Source: Chthonomonadaceae bacterium (GTDB lineage Bacteria > Armatimonadota > Chthonomonadetes > Chthonomonadales > Chthonomonadaceae). Taken from it: DNA of 42,629 nt. The position numbers were made by a program, and so were the translations under genes. Under the pieces are notes generated by a model. The model was not told the DNA's origin and ran no database searches. It saw only the letters and a program-made list of their open reading frames with translations. The stretch is from NCBI GenBank assembly GCA_027450145.1, contig DAIDKH010000039.1:1-42629 (forward strand), read 5' to 3'. Shown here in pieces: positions 9,505 through 17,566 of the stretch (its first letter is position 1; each line of letters starts with the position of its first letter).

Positions 9505-12138
9505 GTGGTGCATCTCCCTAGCTGGCCAGAAATCTCTACAAGCTGCCGTCCATGGACGAGATGGTGGTGGCCCGGCAGTGCTGTTGACGGTGACAATATC
9601 GTTAAACTTCTCTCGGAGTACCACGATGCGGGCTTGGGAGGAGTGGAAATTACTCCAATTTATGGCGTTCAAAACAGCGAAGATCGCGAAATACCTTATA
9701 TGTCGGATCGTTGGATTGCCATGCTCGAACTCTCCTTAACCACGGCATCCCGCTTGGGAATGGGGGTAGACCTGGCAACTACCACGGGCTGGCCCATAGG
9801 CGGTCCCACAGTAAGTGAGCAAGACTCCCTGGACGCACTTGTGTTGGAAAAGCGGCAGATGAAGGCTGGCGAGACATTTCGTTGGGACGGCGACCCTGCC
9901 TTACTGCAGGCAGTGACCTCGCTGAATGAGGCGGGTGAGGCGGTTAGCCTCCTCGATACTGTGCTCGAGTCTGAGGAACTACAGGTTACCTGTGACTGCG
10001 ATTGCACTCTCTACACGGTAACACAGAAATTTGCTGGTCGCATGGTGAAGCGAGCGGCTCCAGGCGGCGAGGGGCGCTGCATCAATCCGTTTTCACGCGT
10101 GGCTGTCGGAGGCTACTTCCGGTGGTTCACTGGTAAACTAGCGAACATTACACCGGGAGCAATTCGAGCCCAGTTCCATGACTCCTTCGAATATTTAGCC
10201 ACCTGGGCACCAGACCTGCTGGACGAATTTGAGTCGCGTCGTGGATATGATCTTCGCCTGCACCTGCACAATCTGGCCGGCGAAGGAGACCCTGAACTGG
10301 TCAGCCGCATAAAAACCGACTACCGTGAGACGGTAAGCGACATGCTGCTGCACAACTTTACGCGATACTGGACGGCCTTTTCGCACACAGCAGGTAGCCT
10401 TACGCGCAATCAGGCCCACGGCTCCCCCGGCAATTTACTCGATCTTTATGCGGCAGTAGACATCCCGGAAACCGAAATGTTTGGCCCAACAGGCAACCCG
10501 CACATCGCAAAATTCGCCTCCTCGGCAGCTCACGTTAGAGGAAACCTGCTCTCGTCCTCCGAAACGTGTACTTGGCTGGCGGAGCACTTTCATGTTAGCC
10601 TGGCCCAAGCGAAACATGCAATCGACCAACTCTTCCTTTCGGGCATCAACCACATCTTCTATCATGGTACTTGCTACTCGCCTGCAGACGCCTCCTGGCC
10701 CGGCTGGCTTTTCTATGCCTCGACAACATTCGCGCCGCAAGATCCAATCTGGCGGGATTTTGCCTATCTAAACGAGTACATCACACGATGCCAGTCCATA
10801 CTTCAGGCTGGCGCCCCAGGCGCAAAAACATTGATGTACTGGCCATTACACGATCTATGGCAGGCTCGACCAGACTTATTCATGCTTGAAATCAACGGCA
10901 ACTGGTTGGCCGGCAGTCAGGTAGGCCTCACAGTGGAGGCGCTTTGGACAGCGGGACACGATTACGACTGGGTTTCGGATCGACAGCTGGCGGAAGCACA
11001 TTTCTCTGGCGGGCAGATCTCCCTACAGGGCGGTGGATATGATGCCATAGTCGTTCCGCCGTGCCACTACATCAGCGATAGCACGTTTGAACGGCTTATG
11101 GAACTTGCTAATGACGGCGCAAAGGTGATTTTCGTTGGCGGATTGCCCGCCGATGTTCCGGGGTTTGGCTTTCTCGAGGACAGACGCGAGAACCTTCAGC
11201 GCATGTTGGGACATATCGACTTCGAAGAGTCCACTGGCACCGACATGCATACATGTCAGTTCGGCGCTGGCCAAGTCCTTTGTGGAACCTCCGTCGTAAA
11301 GATGCTGGAAGCCGTGGGAGTACCGCATGAACCAATAGGGGCTGCAATGGGTGCACCGCCCATTCGCCGTGTGCACACCGATTATGTCGACCGGTTCGTA
11401 GTGAACCGCACCGCTGAACATAAAGCCGGGTGGTTCACCTTACCAGACGAATTTCTCTCAGCGTTTTTACTTGAGCCTCTAACGGGAGCGATTGGGACGG
11501 CGGCGATTCGCAGCAATCGGCGAGGACGGGAGGTATTCATCTCTTTACCAGCGGGTAACTCTATTGTCGTGCGAACAACAAGTGAATTGATTACCGACCT
11601 TCCTATGTGGAACTATCAGGAGCCAGGTGAGAAGGTGCTCGCCTGTAACAGTGATTGGCAAGTAGAGTTTCTGGACGGTGGAGATGGAAACCCGCCACCT
11701 CTGACAATTAGTGGCGATCCGCAGTTCTGGAGTGCTAACCACGCCCCAAACTGGTCTGGCACCGCTCGGTACCAAACTGAATTTACAATTGAAAGTGGCG
11801 CCACAGAGCCGTGGCAACTGGAACTTCACGAACTCGCCGCGAGCGCACGGGTGTTCATCGACGATACGCCGGTAGGAACGATCATATGCGCGCCATATGT
11901 ACTAGCATTGCCCCGGTTGACAACGGGAATTCATCGGCTGTCTATTGAGGTGACCAGTACCGCAGCAAACCGCATCCGACAGATGGACTGCGACGGTGTA
12001 GCCTGGAAGATCTTCAAAGACATTAACATCGTAGACATTAATTACAAGCCGCTTAAGGCCGCGGCGTGGCCCGTTCAACCAGCCGGTATCAATGGCCCCG
12101 TGAACGTGCGGGTTATGAAACCCGTTACACCGCGCTAA
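9505..12138 (+). CDS. Glycoside hydrolase, GH106 (alpha-L-rhamnosidase) type
   Basis: GH106 enzymes release terminal L-rhamnose from plant polysaccharides such as rhamnogalacturonan. The 877-residue product has the family's N-terminal pattern: PWTRWWWPGSAVDGDNIVK, then GLGGVEITPIYGV, then VDLATTTGWPIGGPTV. A middle block, DIPETEMFGPTGNPHIAKF followed by SAAHVRGNLLSSSETCTW and INHIFYHGTCYSP, matches the conserved catalytic half, where the Glu of SSSETC is a candidate acid residue. The C-terminal 200 residues look beta-rich and galactose-binding-like. It is shorter than many GH106 proteins (often over 1000 residues), and no signal peptide is visible, so it may act in the cytoplasm on imported oligosaccharides. 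The start is GTG at 9505, with AGGT six bases upstream; GTG at 9508 is an alternative. The substrate is inferred from family only. Confidence 0.8.
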   Translation: MVHLPSWPEISTSCRPWTRWWWPGSAVDGDNIVKLLSEYHDAGLGGVEITPIYGVQNSEDREIPYMSDRWIAMLELSLTTASRLGMGVDLATTTGWPIGGPTVSEQDSLDALVLEKRQMKAGETFRWDGDPALLQAVTSLNEAGEAVSLLDTVLESEELQVTCDCDCTLYTVTQKFAGRMVKRAAPGGEGRCINPFSRVAVGGYFRWFTGKLANITPGAIRAQFHDSFEYLATWAPDLLDEFESRRGYDLRLHLHNLAGEGDPELVSRIKTDYRETVSDMLLHNFTRYWTAFSHTAGSLTRNQAHGSPGNLLDLYAAVDIPETEMFGPTGNPHIAKFASSAAHVRGNLLSSSETCTWLAEHFHVSLAQAKHAIDQLFLSGINHIFYHGTCYSPADASWPGWLFYASTTFAPQDPIWRDFAYLNEYITRCQSILQAGAPGAKTLMYWPLHDLWQARPDLFMLEINGNWLAGSQVGLTVEALWTAGHDYDWVSDRQLAEAHFSGGQISLQGGGYDAIVVPPCHYISDSTFERLMELANDGAKVIFVGGLPADVPGFGFLEDRRENLQRMLGHIDFEESTGTDMHTCQFGAGQVLCGTSVVKMLEAVGVPHEPIGAAMGAPPIRRVHTDYVDRFVVNRTAEHKAGWFTLPDEFLSAFLLEPLTGAIGTAAIRSNRRGREVFISLPAGNSIVVRTTSELITDLPMWNYQEPGEKVLACNSDWQVEFLDGGDGNPPPLTISGDPQFWSANHAPNWSGTARYQTEFTIESGATEPWQLELHELAASARVFIDDTPVGTIICAPYVLALPRLTTGIHRLSIEVTSTAANRIRQMDCDGVAWKIFKDINIVDINYKPLKAAAWPVQPAGINGPVNVRVMKPVTPR

Positions 12139-12191
12139 ATAATCCTCGTTCAACCACTATTTCACCTAAGACAAGCACCACTTCGATGAGA

Positions 12192-12224
12192 GATCGCTGT
12201 AACCTCTAGCAGATTACAGCGATC
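12192..12224. terminator. Hairpin between convergent GH106 and GH42 genes
   Basis: A perfect 11-base inverted repeat (GATCGCTGTAA at 12192-12202 and TTACAGCGATC at 12214-12224) encloses an 11-base loop. It lies in the 115-base gap between two convergent genes and is symmetrical, so it can fold in either transcript. The flanks have only a weak T stretch (CTTTATT at 12231-12237), so it is a probable rather than textbook intrinsic terminator, likely bidirectional. Confidence 0.6.
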
Positions 12225-12253
12225 GTCGAGCTTTATTCTGAGCGATAGCGTTA

Positions 12254-14236
12254 TTAGCCGCCGCATAGAACCGCTACACCATAAGGTGGAAGCGCTAAAG
12301 TGCCCGCAGGTATTGTATCCGTAAGCAGGTCTTTGTGACCCGTTGCGGATTCTGGTAGTATAACCGTTCGCTCTTCTCGTCCGTGATTGATCACAAAGGT
12401 TACTTTTCTTCCGTCCGGCGCCTGCCGTACAGAGATCTCGACGTCTTGAGGTGTTTCCATACCGCGCAGTCCCGCTTCTGCCAGCACCCACAGTATTAGG
12501 CTCTCCTGAAGTCCTTCGGTAAGCCAGGCTCCCACCATCACGACCTTACCGCCAGCGTCACCTACCGGGTGTATTGTCACCGCTGGTTTACCGTCCAGCC
12601 ACCCATTGGAAGCTCCATAATGCGCAACCACGCGGGTGTTGTCGCTAAGTGGTCGAAGCATCTCCGCCCAGACCTCTGCTTCCCCGCTCACCACACCGTC
12701 CCAATTGGAGTCTAACGGTACTCGCTCATCTAGCGCATAATATTCCTGAACCTCCACACCGGCAAGGTCACGCAATGGGCCGGGTTGCAGGGTCCGGTGT
12801 AGTGCGTTATACTCATCCTTGTGCCCCGTGCGGGGAGTGAGTACCAGTACACCACCTGCCTGAACCCACGCGGTAAGATGTGCTGCCACATCGCCTGGCA
12901 ATACGTTAAGCGAAGGGGCAATTACAAGGCTGTAATCCTCTAGCGGCGCCTTTGGTGAGATTACATCAACGGCAACATTGTGCAGGGCAAGCGGGCGGTA
13001 ACAGTGCTCCATATATTGCACAGGATCGAAGGCAGAGTTATGCCTTTGCCCATCTATTGCCCAGCGTGACTCATACGAATGAAGCATTGCGACGTCGGCT
13101 TTCACGGTGGTTCCTGCGAGAGCCTCCGACACCTTCTTGAAGTCGCTGCCTATTTGGCAGGCATCCTCAAAAAATGGCCTGGGGTTTCCATCCGCACCTA
13201 GCAGACTGCCGTGCAGCTGCTCCTGGCCCCCGGGAGCCGACCGCCACTGCCAATACAAGAAGGCATCTGCGCCATGGGCAGCAGCGTGAAAGGCCATAAC
13301 ACGCGCCTCGCCCTTGTTGAGAAAGTTGTTATTGGGTGACCAGTTTACCGTACCCGGTTGGGTTTCCATAACCCAAAAGTTCTTTTGTTTGAAGCCGCGA
13401 TTAACATCGTGGATCAAACCAGTACGTAGGTACCTATGGTGTCCCGTCCCCACATACCAGTCCCAAGATACAAAATCCAGGTCTTTGGCAATCTTGTAGG
13501 TATCCAGGCCATCAAACCAGCCCATCAAGTTGGTTGTAATCCACTGACCAGCGTGTGAATTGTTGCGGATAGCCTCAATTTGGTGACGCTGAAACTCATG
13601 CCAAGTAAACGTTACAAATTGCCTAAAAGCTAGCATAAGTCCAGGATTATGCGCACCAACAGGTATAGGAATCTGCTCCCAAAAGTCGTAGGTCTGGCTC
13701 CAATACCTGGTGGACCAATGCTCATTAAGCTTGTCGATGGTACCGAAGTGGTCCTTAAGGTAGTGCTGAAACTGCCGCTTCGCCGTGTCGGAATAGTCTA
13801 CGCGGTGGAACTCGTTATCTATTTGCCACCCAATGACGCGTTTATCATTTCCAAATCGTCGCGCCATGTGTTCCACAACACGTCTGCTGTATTTTAAATA
13901 AGTTGGACTGTTTGCCGATGCATGGCAGCGGTTGCCGTGGGTTGCCGGGCGACCGGATGCGTCTATGGCAAGGGTGTCTGGGTGGTAGTAAGTCACCCAA
14001 GCAGGAGGTGCCGCCGTAGGAGTGCCTAAAACCGTGGCTATTCCGTATTTGTCAAGTAACCCAATGGCACGATCAATCCAGTCTAGCTCATAGCAGCCGT
14101 CCGTGGGTTCAATAGAGGACCAAGCAAACTCCGCAATGCGGCACACAGTGGTACCGGCATCATGCATCAACCGTACGTCCTGCTCCCATGTGGCCTCTGG
14201 CCAATGCTCGGGATACCAGGCGTTGCCAAAATGCAT
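12254..14236 (-). CDS. Beta-galactosidase, glycoside hydrolase family 42
   Basis: GH42 enzymes are retaining beta-galactosidases acting on galacto-oligosaccharides from pectin side chains or lactose. The 660-residue product is full length for the family. It opens MHFGNAWYPEHWPEATWEQD, and the TIM barrel holds RIAEFAWSSIEP and LGTPTAAPPAWVTYYHPD. The acid/base is Glu142 in WQIDNEFH and the nucleophile is Glu291 in WVMETQPG, both in place. A trimerisation domain (IAPSLNVLPGDVAAHLTAWV region) and a small C-terminal beta domain follow. The start at 14236 is preceded by TAGGAGG six bases upstream, one of the best ribosome sites in the window. No signal peptide is seen, so it is likely cytoplasmic. 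It faces the GH106 gene end to end; the two could act on the same pectic oligosaccharides. Confidence 0.95.
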   Translation of the reverse strand: MHFGNAWYPEHWPEATWEQDVRLMHDAGTTVCRIAEFAWSSIEPTDGCYELDWIDRAIGLLDKYGIATVLGTPTAAPPAWVTYYHPDTLAIDASGRPATHGNRCHASANSPTYLKYSRRVVEHMARRFGNDKRVIGWQIDNEFHRVDYSDTAKRQFQHYLKDHFGTIDKLNEHWSTRYWSQTYDFWEQIPIPVGAHNPGLMLAFRQFVTFTWHEFQRHQIEAIRNNSHAGQWITTNLMGWFDGLDTYKIAKDLDFVSWDWYVGTGHHRYLRTGLIHDVNRGFKQKNFWVMETQPGTVNWSPNNNFLNKGEARVMAFHAAAHGADAFLYWQWRSAPGGQEQLHGSLLGADGNPRPFFEDACQIGSDFKKVSEALAGTTVKADVAMLHSYESRWAIDGQRHNSAFDPVQYMEHCYRPLALHNVAVDVISPKAPLEDYSLVIAPSLNVLPGDVAAHLTAWVQAGGVLVLTPRTGHKDEYNALHRTLQPGPLRDLAGVEVQEYYALDERVPLDSNWDGVVSGEAEVWAEMLRPLSDNTRVVAHYGASNGWLDGKPAVTIHPVGDAGGKVVMVGAWLTEGLQESLILWVLAEAGLRGMETPQDVEISVRQAPDGRKVTFVINHGREERTVILPESATGHKDLLTDTIPAGTLALPPYGVAVLCGG

Positions 14237-14332
14237 TATAATTCCTCCTAGTGATAATCCGTTCCGTTAGGCGTTATTTAACCGAGAGACCCTGCAAATC
14301 CTCCATCAAGACCATAGGGAGTTGACGGGAGT

Positions 14333-14348
14333 GCGCAAGAAGTTGCGC
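14333..14348. promoter_or_regulatory. Inverted repeat in GH42/IMPase divergent promoter region
   Basis: GCGCAA at 14333-14338 and TTGCGC at 14343-14348 form perfect six-base arms around GAAG. The site lies in the 194-base gap between two divergent genes, about 97 bases from the GH42 start and 83 from the IMPase start. It resembles an operator of the LacI type by symmetry only. No regulator gene lies nearby, so the role is inferred from position. Confidence 0.3.
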
Positions 14349-14430
14349 GCGAAGGTGTAACTCGCGATTAGCAGCGGGTATTCTTAAGTAGCTTTAGAAA
14401 ATAATCTACCAAAGGACGTCAAGCAATCTA

Positions 14431-15378
14431 ATGACACCTCAAAATACGATCCGTGCACTCGCGGCTCACGTCCGTGCAGCAGTGATTCCACATTTGGGCA
14501 CATGGCGGGCACGACGGGTTACAGGTATTGCATCAAGCGGCGATGCAACGTTCAGTATTGATGATATCGCTGAAGAGGCCGTTGAGCAGTTCATCAAACA
14601 GAATAAACTACCGGTAGCCTACTACTCCGAAGACCGCGGCCTTGTGCACATCGATGGAATTAGCAATCCAGAGGGTGTGCTCATAATCGATCCCATTGAT
14701 GGCACCCGAGCGGCAGTGGCGAATCTGGAATCTTGCGTGGTCTCGGTAGCATGGTGCAAATATAGTGCCCATCCCACGTTAAGTGATGTTGCCTACGCGG
14801 CCATTGCGGAGATCAAGAGTGGGCAGACCTTCGCAGTTGAACGCGGAAATCCTGTTTCTGTACTAAGCATCGACGGATCCCCTGTGGAGACCAGCAGGCT
14901 GACGACCACCGATGTTCAAAAGTGTGCAATGACCTTTGGAACGGTGGGGGCACCACTTGATCTGGTTTTTGCGGCAGGCGGTGAACTTGCCAGCCTTACC
15001 ACAGTGAAGGGTGGCTTTTTCATACTAAACAGCAGCGCTTTTGAACTGACGCGTCTTGTAACGGGTCAGTTAAGTGCGGTCGTCGACCTGCGGAACCGCG
15101 TTCTGCGGGACTACCCCTCCACCCGCCCACAGTTTGAGCGGTTTGGCGGCGGCAGATTGCTTTCGCTATACGGCTACGATGTCGCCGCTGCTGCGGTAAT
15201 AGCTCAATCAGCTGGTTGTATCGTCACCGATGCATGGGGAAATTCACTGGATAACTGGGACCTCATGGATACATCAGAGAATAATTTCGGTTCACTTATT
15301 GCGGCCAGCAATGCAGAACTGCACGCGAACATACTGAATGTTGTTAATGATGGGTTCAGTCGGTTTAGTCCAAAATGA
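14431..15378 (+). CDS. Inositol monophosphatase-family phosphatase
   Basis: Members of this Mg2+-dependent superfamily (IMPase, FBPase, SuhB, CysQ) hydrolyse small sugar or nucleotide phosphates. The 315-residue product has FSIDDIAEEAVEQFI near residue 45, YYSEDRG near residue 66 supplying the metal-binding Glu, and the signature DPIDGTRA at residues 87-94 with both metal Asp residues. The second family motif (usually WDxAAG) appears changed: the region reads LYGYDVAAAAVIAQSAGCIV, so an Asp is retained but the Trp is not. The substrate cannot be assigned. The start ATG has AAGGA at about 14 bases, a poor distance, so initiation may be weak. It is transcribed away from the GH42 gene and has no close downstream partner. 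Confidence 0.8.
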   Translation: MTPQNTIRALAAHVRAAVIPHLGTWRARRVTGIASSGDATFSIDDIAEEAVEQFIKQNKLPVAYYSEDRGLVHIDGISNPEGVLIIDPIDGTRAAVANLESCVVSVAWCKYSAHPTLSDVAYAAIAEIKSGQTFAVERGNPVSVLSIDGSPVETSRLTTTDVQKCAMTFGTVGAPLDLVFAAGGELASLTTVKGGFFILNSSAFELTRLVTGQLSAVVDLRNRVLRDYPSTRPQFERFGGGRLLSLYGYDVAAAAVIAQSAGCIVTDAWGNSLDNWDLMDTSENNFGSLIAASNAELHANILNVVNDGFSRFSPK

Positions 15379-15391
15379 CTGAGGCTGGAAG

Positions 15392-15440
15392 CCGGTCACA
15401 ATCGCCGCCAAACACCTAGGACGGCAGACGATGTGACCGG
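15392..15440 (+). terminator. Long stem-loop just after the IMPase gene
   Basis: CCGGTCACA (15392-15400) pairs with TGTGACCGG (15432-15440). The stem can be extended inward by ATCG/CGAT with one bulge, and an inner GCCG/CGGC pairing is possible. It begins 14 bases after the stop codon. There is no T tract, so it may be a 3'-end stabilising or Rho-linked structure rather than a classical terminator. Confidence 0.35.
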
Positions 15441-15487
15441 TCTCTACCGCAGGTGCATTGCATGCCTATGCGAATGAAGCCCGATAG

Positions 15488-15723
15488 ATTTACAGTAGGG
15501 ACAACCTAGGGAGTAAGGGGGCCGACGCAATCGACCCGTACGGGAAGTTCTATTTGTACGCGATTAACTGCTGAAGCCGCTCGACGATGATCAGTGGTCA
15601 ATTGCGTTTGACCTTGGAAGCAAACACTGCCCGGTTGGCAAGCATCTACCGAAATACATGCCGAATGGCGTCGTGATCATACGCACTGCCGACCACTGGA
15701 ATGAGGCAATTTCCAGCCCGTGA
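15488..15723 (+). pseudogene. Frameshifted remnant of an unidentified small gene
   Basis: Two abutting frames read like protein but lack a start. Frame 2 (15488-15573) contains GADAIDPYGKFYLYAIN and then stops. Frame 1 (15568-15723) carries on with LLKPLDDDQWSIAFDLGSK, KHLPKYMPNGVVIIRTADHW and NEAISSP, then TGA. A one-base shift at about 15567 would join them. The only in-frame ATG (15658) is too late to be the start. The DPYG.FYLYA piece vaguely recalls the end of an Rhs core, but this is weak. I do not recognise the family. It lies in the decayed zone next to Rhs debris, so a dead toxin or immunity gene is a reasonable guess. Confidence 0.35.
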
Positions 15724-15868
15724 AGAGCGTCAATGTTCATTGGCGAGCGCAAATGGCGCCACAATCGTGTCATCCACACTGCTACCGAATAGGTTAACGT
15801 GTGCCAAAACCACCTATTACCGTGCGTGTCTTGCCGAAATGGCCAACGGATGTTGCCCGGTCGTTACC

Positions 15869-15886
15869 ACCGACAAGGTTGTCGGT
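15869..15886 (-). terminator. Short perfect hairpin after the small hypothetical gene
   Basis: ACCGACAA (15869-15876) and TTGTCGGT (15879-15886) pair perfectly around two bases. It lies 11 bases beyond the stop codon of the minus-strand gene ending at 15898. No T run follows, so termination is uncertain. Confidence 0.25.
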
Positions 15887-15897
15887 TCCGCGCTATG

Positions 15898-16212
15898 TTA
15901 CAACCCAAGCTCCGTCCCGTTCTCCAATAAAATCAGCAGGCCGGTCATTTTACTCTCCATGAACAGACGTACAGGAGAATTCTCAGGTAGCGAGCCTATT
16001 CTAAGCGCTAGCGCGTCGAGCCGGGACTTTTTGTCGTCAGGTGACACCGAACCTTGAAATAAGGGGTACACGAGGTTTCCCATCCATTGCGACAGAAGAT
16101 TTAGATCCTCGGGCCGCTCCTCCAACTGCCCTTCGAGCTCGCGAAGCCTTTCGTCAGTTCCGGTAAAGAATGTCCATCCACCTCCTTGAGGCGGGCAACT
16201 GTCTTCGCTCAT
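15898..16212 (-). CDS. Small hypothetical protein
   Basis: The predicted product is about 104 residues, acidic, with no membrane segment and no family I recognise. It contains TDERLRELEGQLEERPEDLN, a likely charged helix, then LLSQWMGNLVYPLFQGS and a second helical part ending in LENGTELGL. Start choice: ATG at 16212 has AGGGA nine bases upstream, better than the ATG at 16230. Size and acidity fit an immunity protein, and it lies between Rhs debris on both sides, but that is inference. A hairpin follows its stop. It could also be a fortuitous frame. Confidence 0.5.
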   Translation of the reverse strand: MSEDSCPPQGGGWTFFTGTDERLRELEGQLEERPEDLNLLSQWMGNLVYPLFQGSVSPDDKKSRLDALALRIGSLPENSPVRLFMESKMTGLLILLENGTELGL

Positions 16213-16230
16213 CGCGTTTGATCCCTTCAT

Positions 16231-16541
16231 ACCATTTGTCTAAACTAAACAGTCACACCAAAATCCTTTTGCCGTACCTCCAATGCATTTCTAGCAACCT
16301 CCCAGCCACATTGTCAGACAGATCGCGCCACAAAAGATTTTGTCTAGCAAATCGCAACTTACAAGGATCCCTCCGGGACACGGTCCAAGGCGGCTGATTG
16401 GCATTCCCAATTTCTGACTACTACCCTCACACGTTAGTTTCTTAACCGGCGCGGGTTTCGTGCCCATCACTTGGAACCCGCGGATTCGCACCACCACGCC
16501 CCGCCCGCCGTTACCGGTAAGCGGACCTTGGTCGCTATGGC
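16231..16541. other. Gene-free stretch in the decayed zone
   Basis: About 310 bases without a credible gene. A minus-strand open frame (16291-16551) has no family features and probably represents sequence downstream of a frameshift in the Rhs fragment beside it, or chance. A G/C-rich patch lies at 16490-16520. I see no promoter, repeat or RNA gene. Confidence 0.4.
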
Positions 16542-17042
16542 TTACTGACATGCGCCAGCGTGACTGTTCTGCGACGGGAAGCTCTCGCCTACATATTGCC
16601 GCTTGATTGGCGCGTCCGAAAACGCGTCGTACACATAGTTCCGTAGTACATTTCCTGATGCGTTGGTAAGTACTCCGTACATCCCCACAGGATCGATATG
16701 ATGGTACTCATCGTTCAAGTTCGTGATCTTCTGCCTTATCAGCATGCTGCTGCAACCGCCTCCTGCTCGAAGGTACTGCGCGTTCGTCGTCCACGTGGCG
16801 CCCGTGACGCCCTCGCGACTATTGTCTAGCGATGATTGCGAGGCGGTCTTTGGCTCTTTGCCAGAATTAGTAGGATCGATCATCCTAAAAGTGCCATCAC
16901 TTTCTCCGCGGCAGTAGTGGTAGGTAAGAAACAGTTGGTTGTACACAAAAGGCAGGCAACGAAACCTGCTGCACAATCTGAACACTAAAACATACATTGC
17001 ATACGCGATTTGTCGACGAACACTGCAACGAGGCAGCAGCAT
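16542..17042 (-). pseudogene. Decayed Rhs-repeat core fragment
   Basis: The 166-codon frame is Rhs-like only in its second half: QYLRAGGGCSSMLIRQ, then DEYHHIDPVGMYGVLTNASG and NVLRNYVYDAFSDAPIKR, matching the usual YLRAGG, YYHHDxxGS, LTNxxGNVxxxYxYDAFG series just before the conserved Rhs core end. The first 60 residues (MLLPRCSVRRQIAYAMYV onward) look random. The expected continuation (GYRYYDxxxGRFxxxDP) is absent and the frame stops soon after DAFSD. It is therefore a broken internal piece, likely lacking both the toxin tip and the N-terminal shell. The canonical Gly of YDAFG is replaced by Ser, a further sign of decay. Confidence 0.65.
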
Positions 17043-17262
17043 ACAAAACTATTATTACAAAGTCGCGTCTCGATTACAATGGCTGATTATTAAGAAAACA
17101 ATAAATTTGTGTTAAGGTTTTAATCCTTATAACAGTGCTTGCCGTTAACATCCAAGTCGTTGATCACCTAGTAGTAAAGTAGCCTCTTTTTACGCTACTC
17201 CCTCCTTCAACGATGAGCGCGAGCGACGAGATGAGGGGGCGACGGGTAAGGGTTGGGACAGA
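17043..17262. other. AT-rich spacer before the tandem repeat
   Basis: This stretch contains no gene. It is AT-rich between about 17045 and 17130, then holds a loosely paired segment around 17170-17200 (GTAGC and GCTAC arms around an A/T-rich middle). I see no clear promoter, although the AT-rich part could once have driven the broken Rhs frame. Confidence 0.35.
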
Positions 17263-17482
17263 GGTCTCTGCCTTCCGCGCATCTAGTCCACGCAGTGGAC
17301 TTTTGCGTGTCAGCACGGGGTTTCAACCCCGTGGTACAGCGTGCCCGTCGGGGGCGGGGTCTCTGCCTTCCGCGCATCTAGTCCGCGCAGTGGACTTTTG
17401 CGTGTCAGCACGGGGTTTCAACCCCGTGGTATAGTGCGACCGTCGACAAAGTAGTCTCTGCCATCGGCGCAACCAGACCACG
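17263..17482. repeat. Two and a half copies of a 95-bp-period repeat with paired palindromes
   Basis: Copy 1 (17263-17350) and copy 2 (17358-17445) are nearly identical and offset by 95 bases. A degenerate third start lies at 17451-17482. Each full copy has an invariant lead (GGTCTCTGCCTTCCGCGCAT), a small palindrome GTCCACGCAGTGGAC (one change in copy 2, which reads GTCCGC), a spacer, and a strong palindrome CACGGGGTTTCAACCCCGTG. The layout is that of REP/BIME-type elements or a small non-autonomous mobile repeat. It sits in non-coding DNA between the broken Rhs piece and the sugar transporter. Confidence 0.8.
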
Positions 17483-17540
17483 AGATGAACAACGCCCCCA
17501 GACTAAGGATCTATCCCTGGCCTGGAGGCGCCGTGCGAAT

Positions 17541-17553
17541 GCGGGCAGCCCGC
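17541..17553 (-). terminator. GC-rich hairpin after the sugar permease gene
   Basis: GCGGGC and GCCCGC flank a single base, with further GTGCG/CGCAC pairing possible outside. It lies 13 bases past the permease stop codon (17567). It lacks a T run, so it could be a weak terminator or 3' mRNA stabiliser. Confidence 0.35.
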
Positions 17554-17566
17554 GCACAATCCCTGA

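Noticed and set aside
15591..15779. 62-residue minus-strand frame
   Set aside because: It is the shadow of the plus-strand remnant, which reads more like protein; no SD or family signal.
16291..16551. 86-residue minus-strand frame behind the Rhs fragment
   Set aside because: No family features; could be frameshifted tail of the fragment but I could not align it to any Rhs end.
17263..17482. Possible CRISPR array
   Set aside because: The unit is 88-95 bases with internal palindromes and only two full copies; there are no short unique spacers of constant length between identical short repeats.
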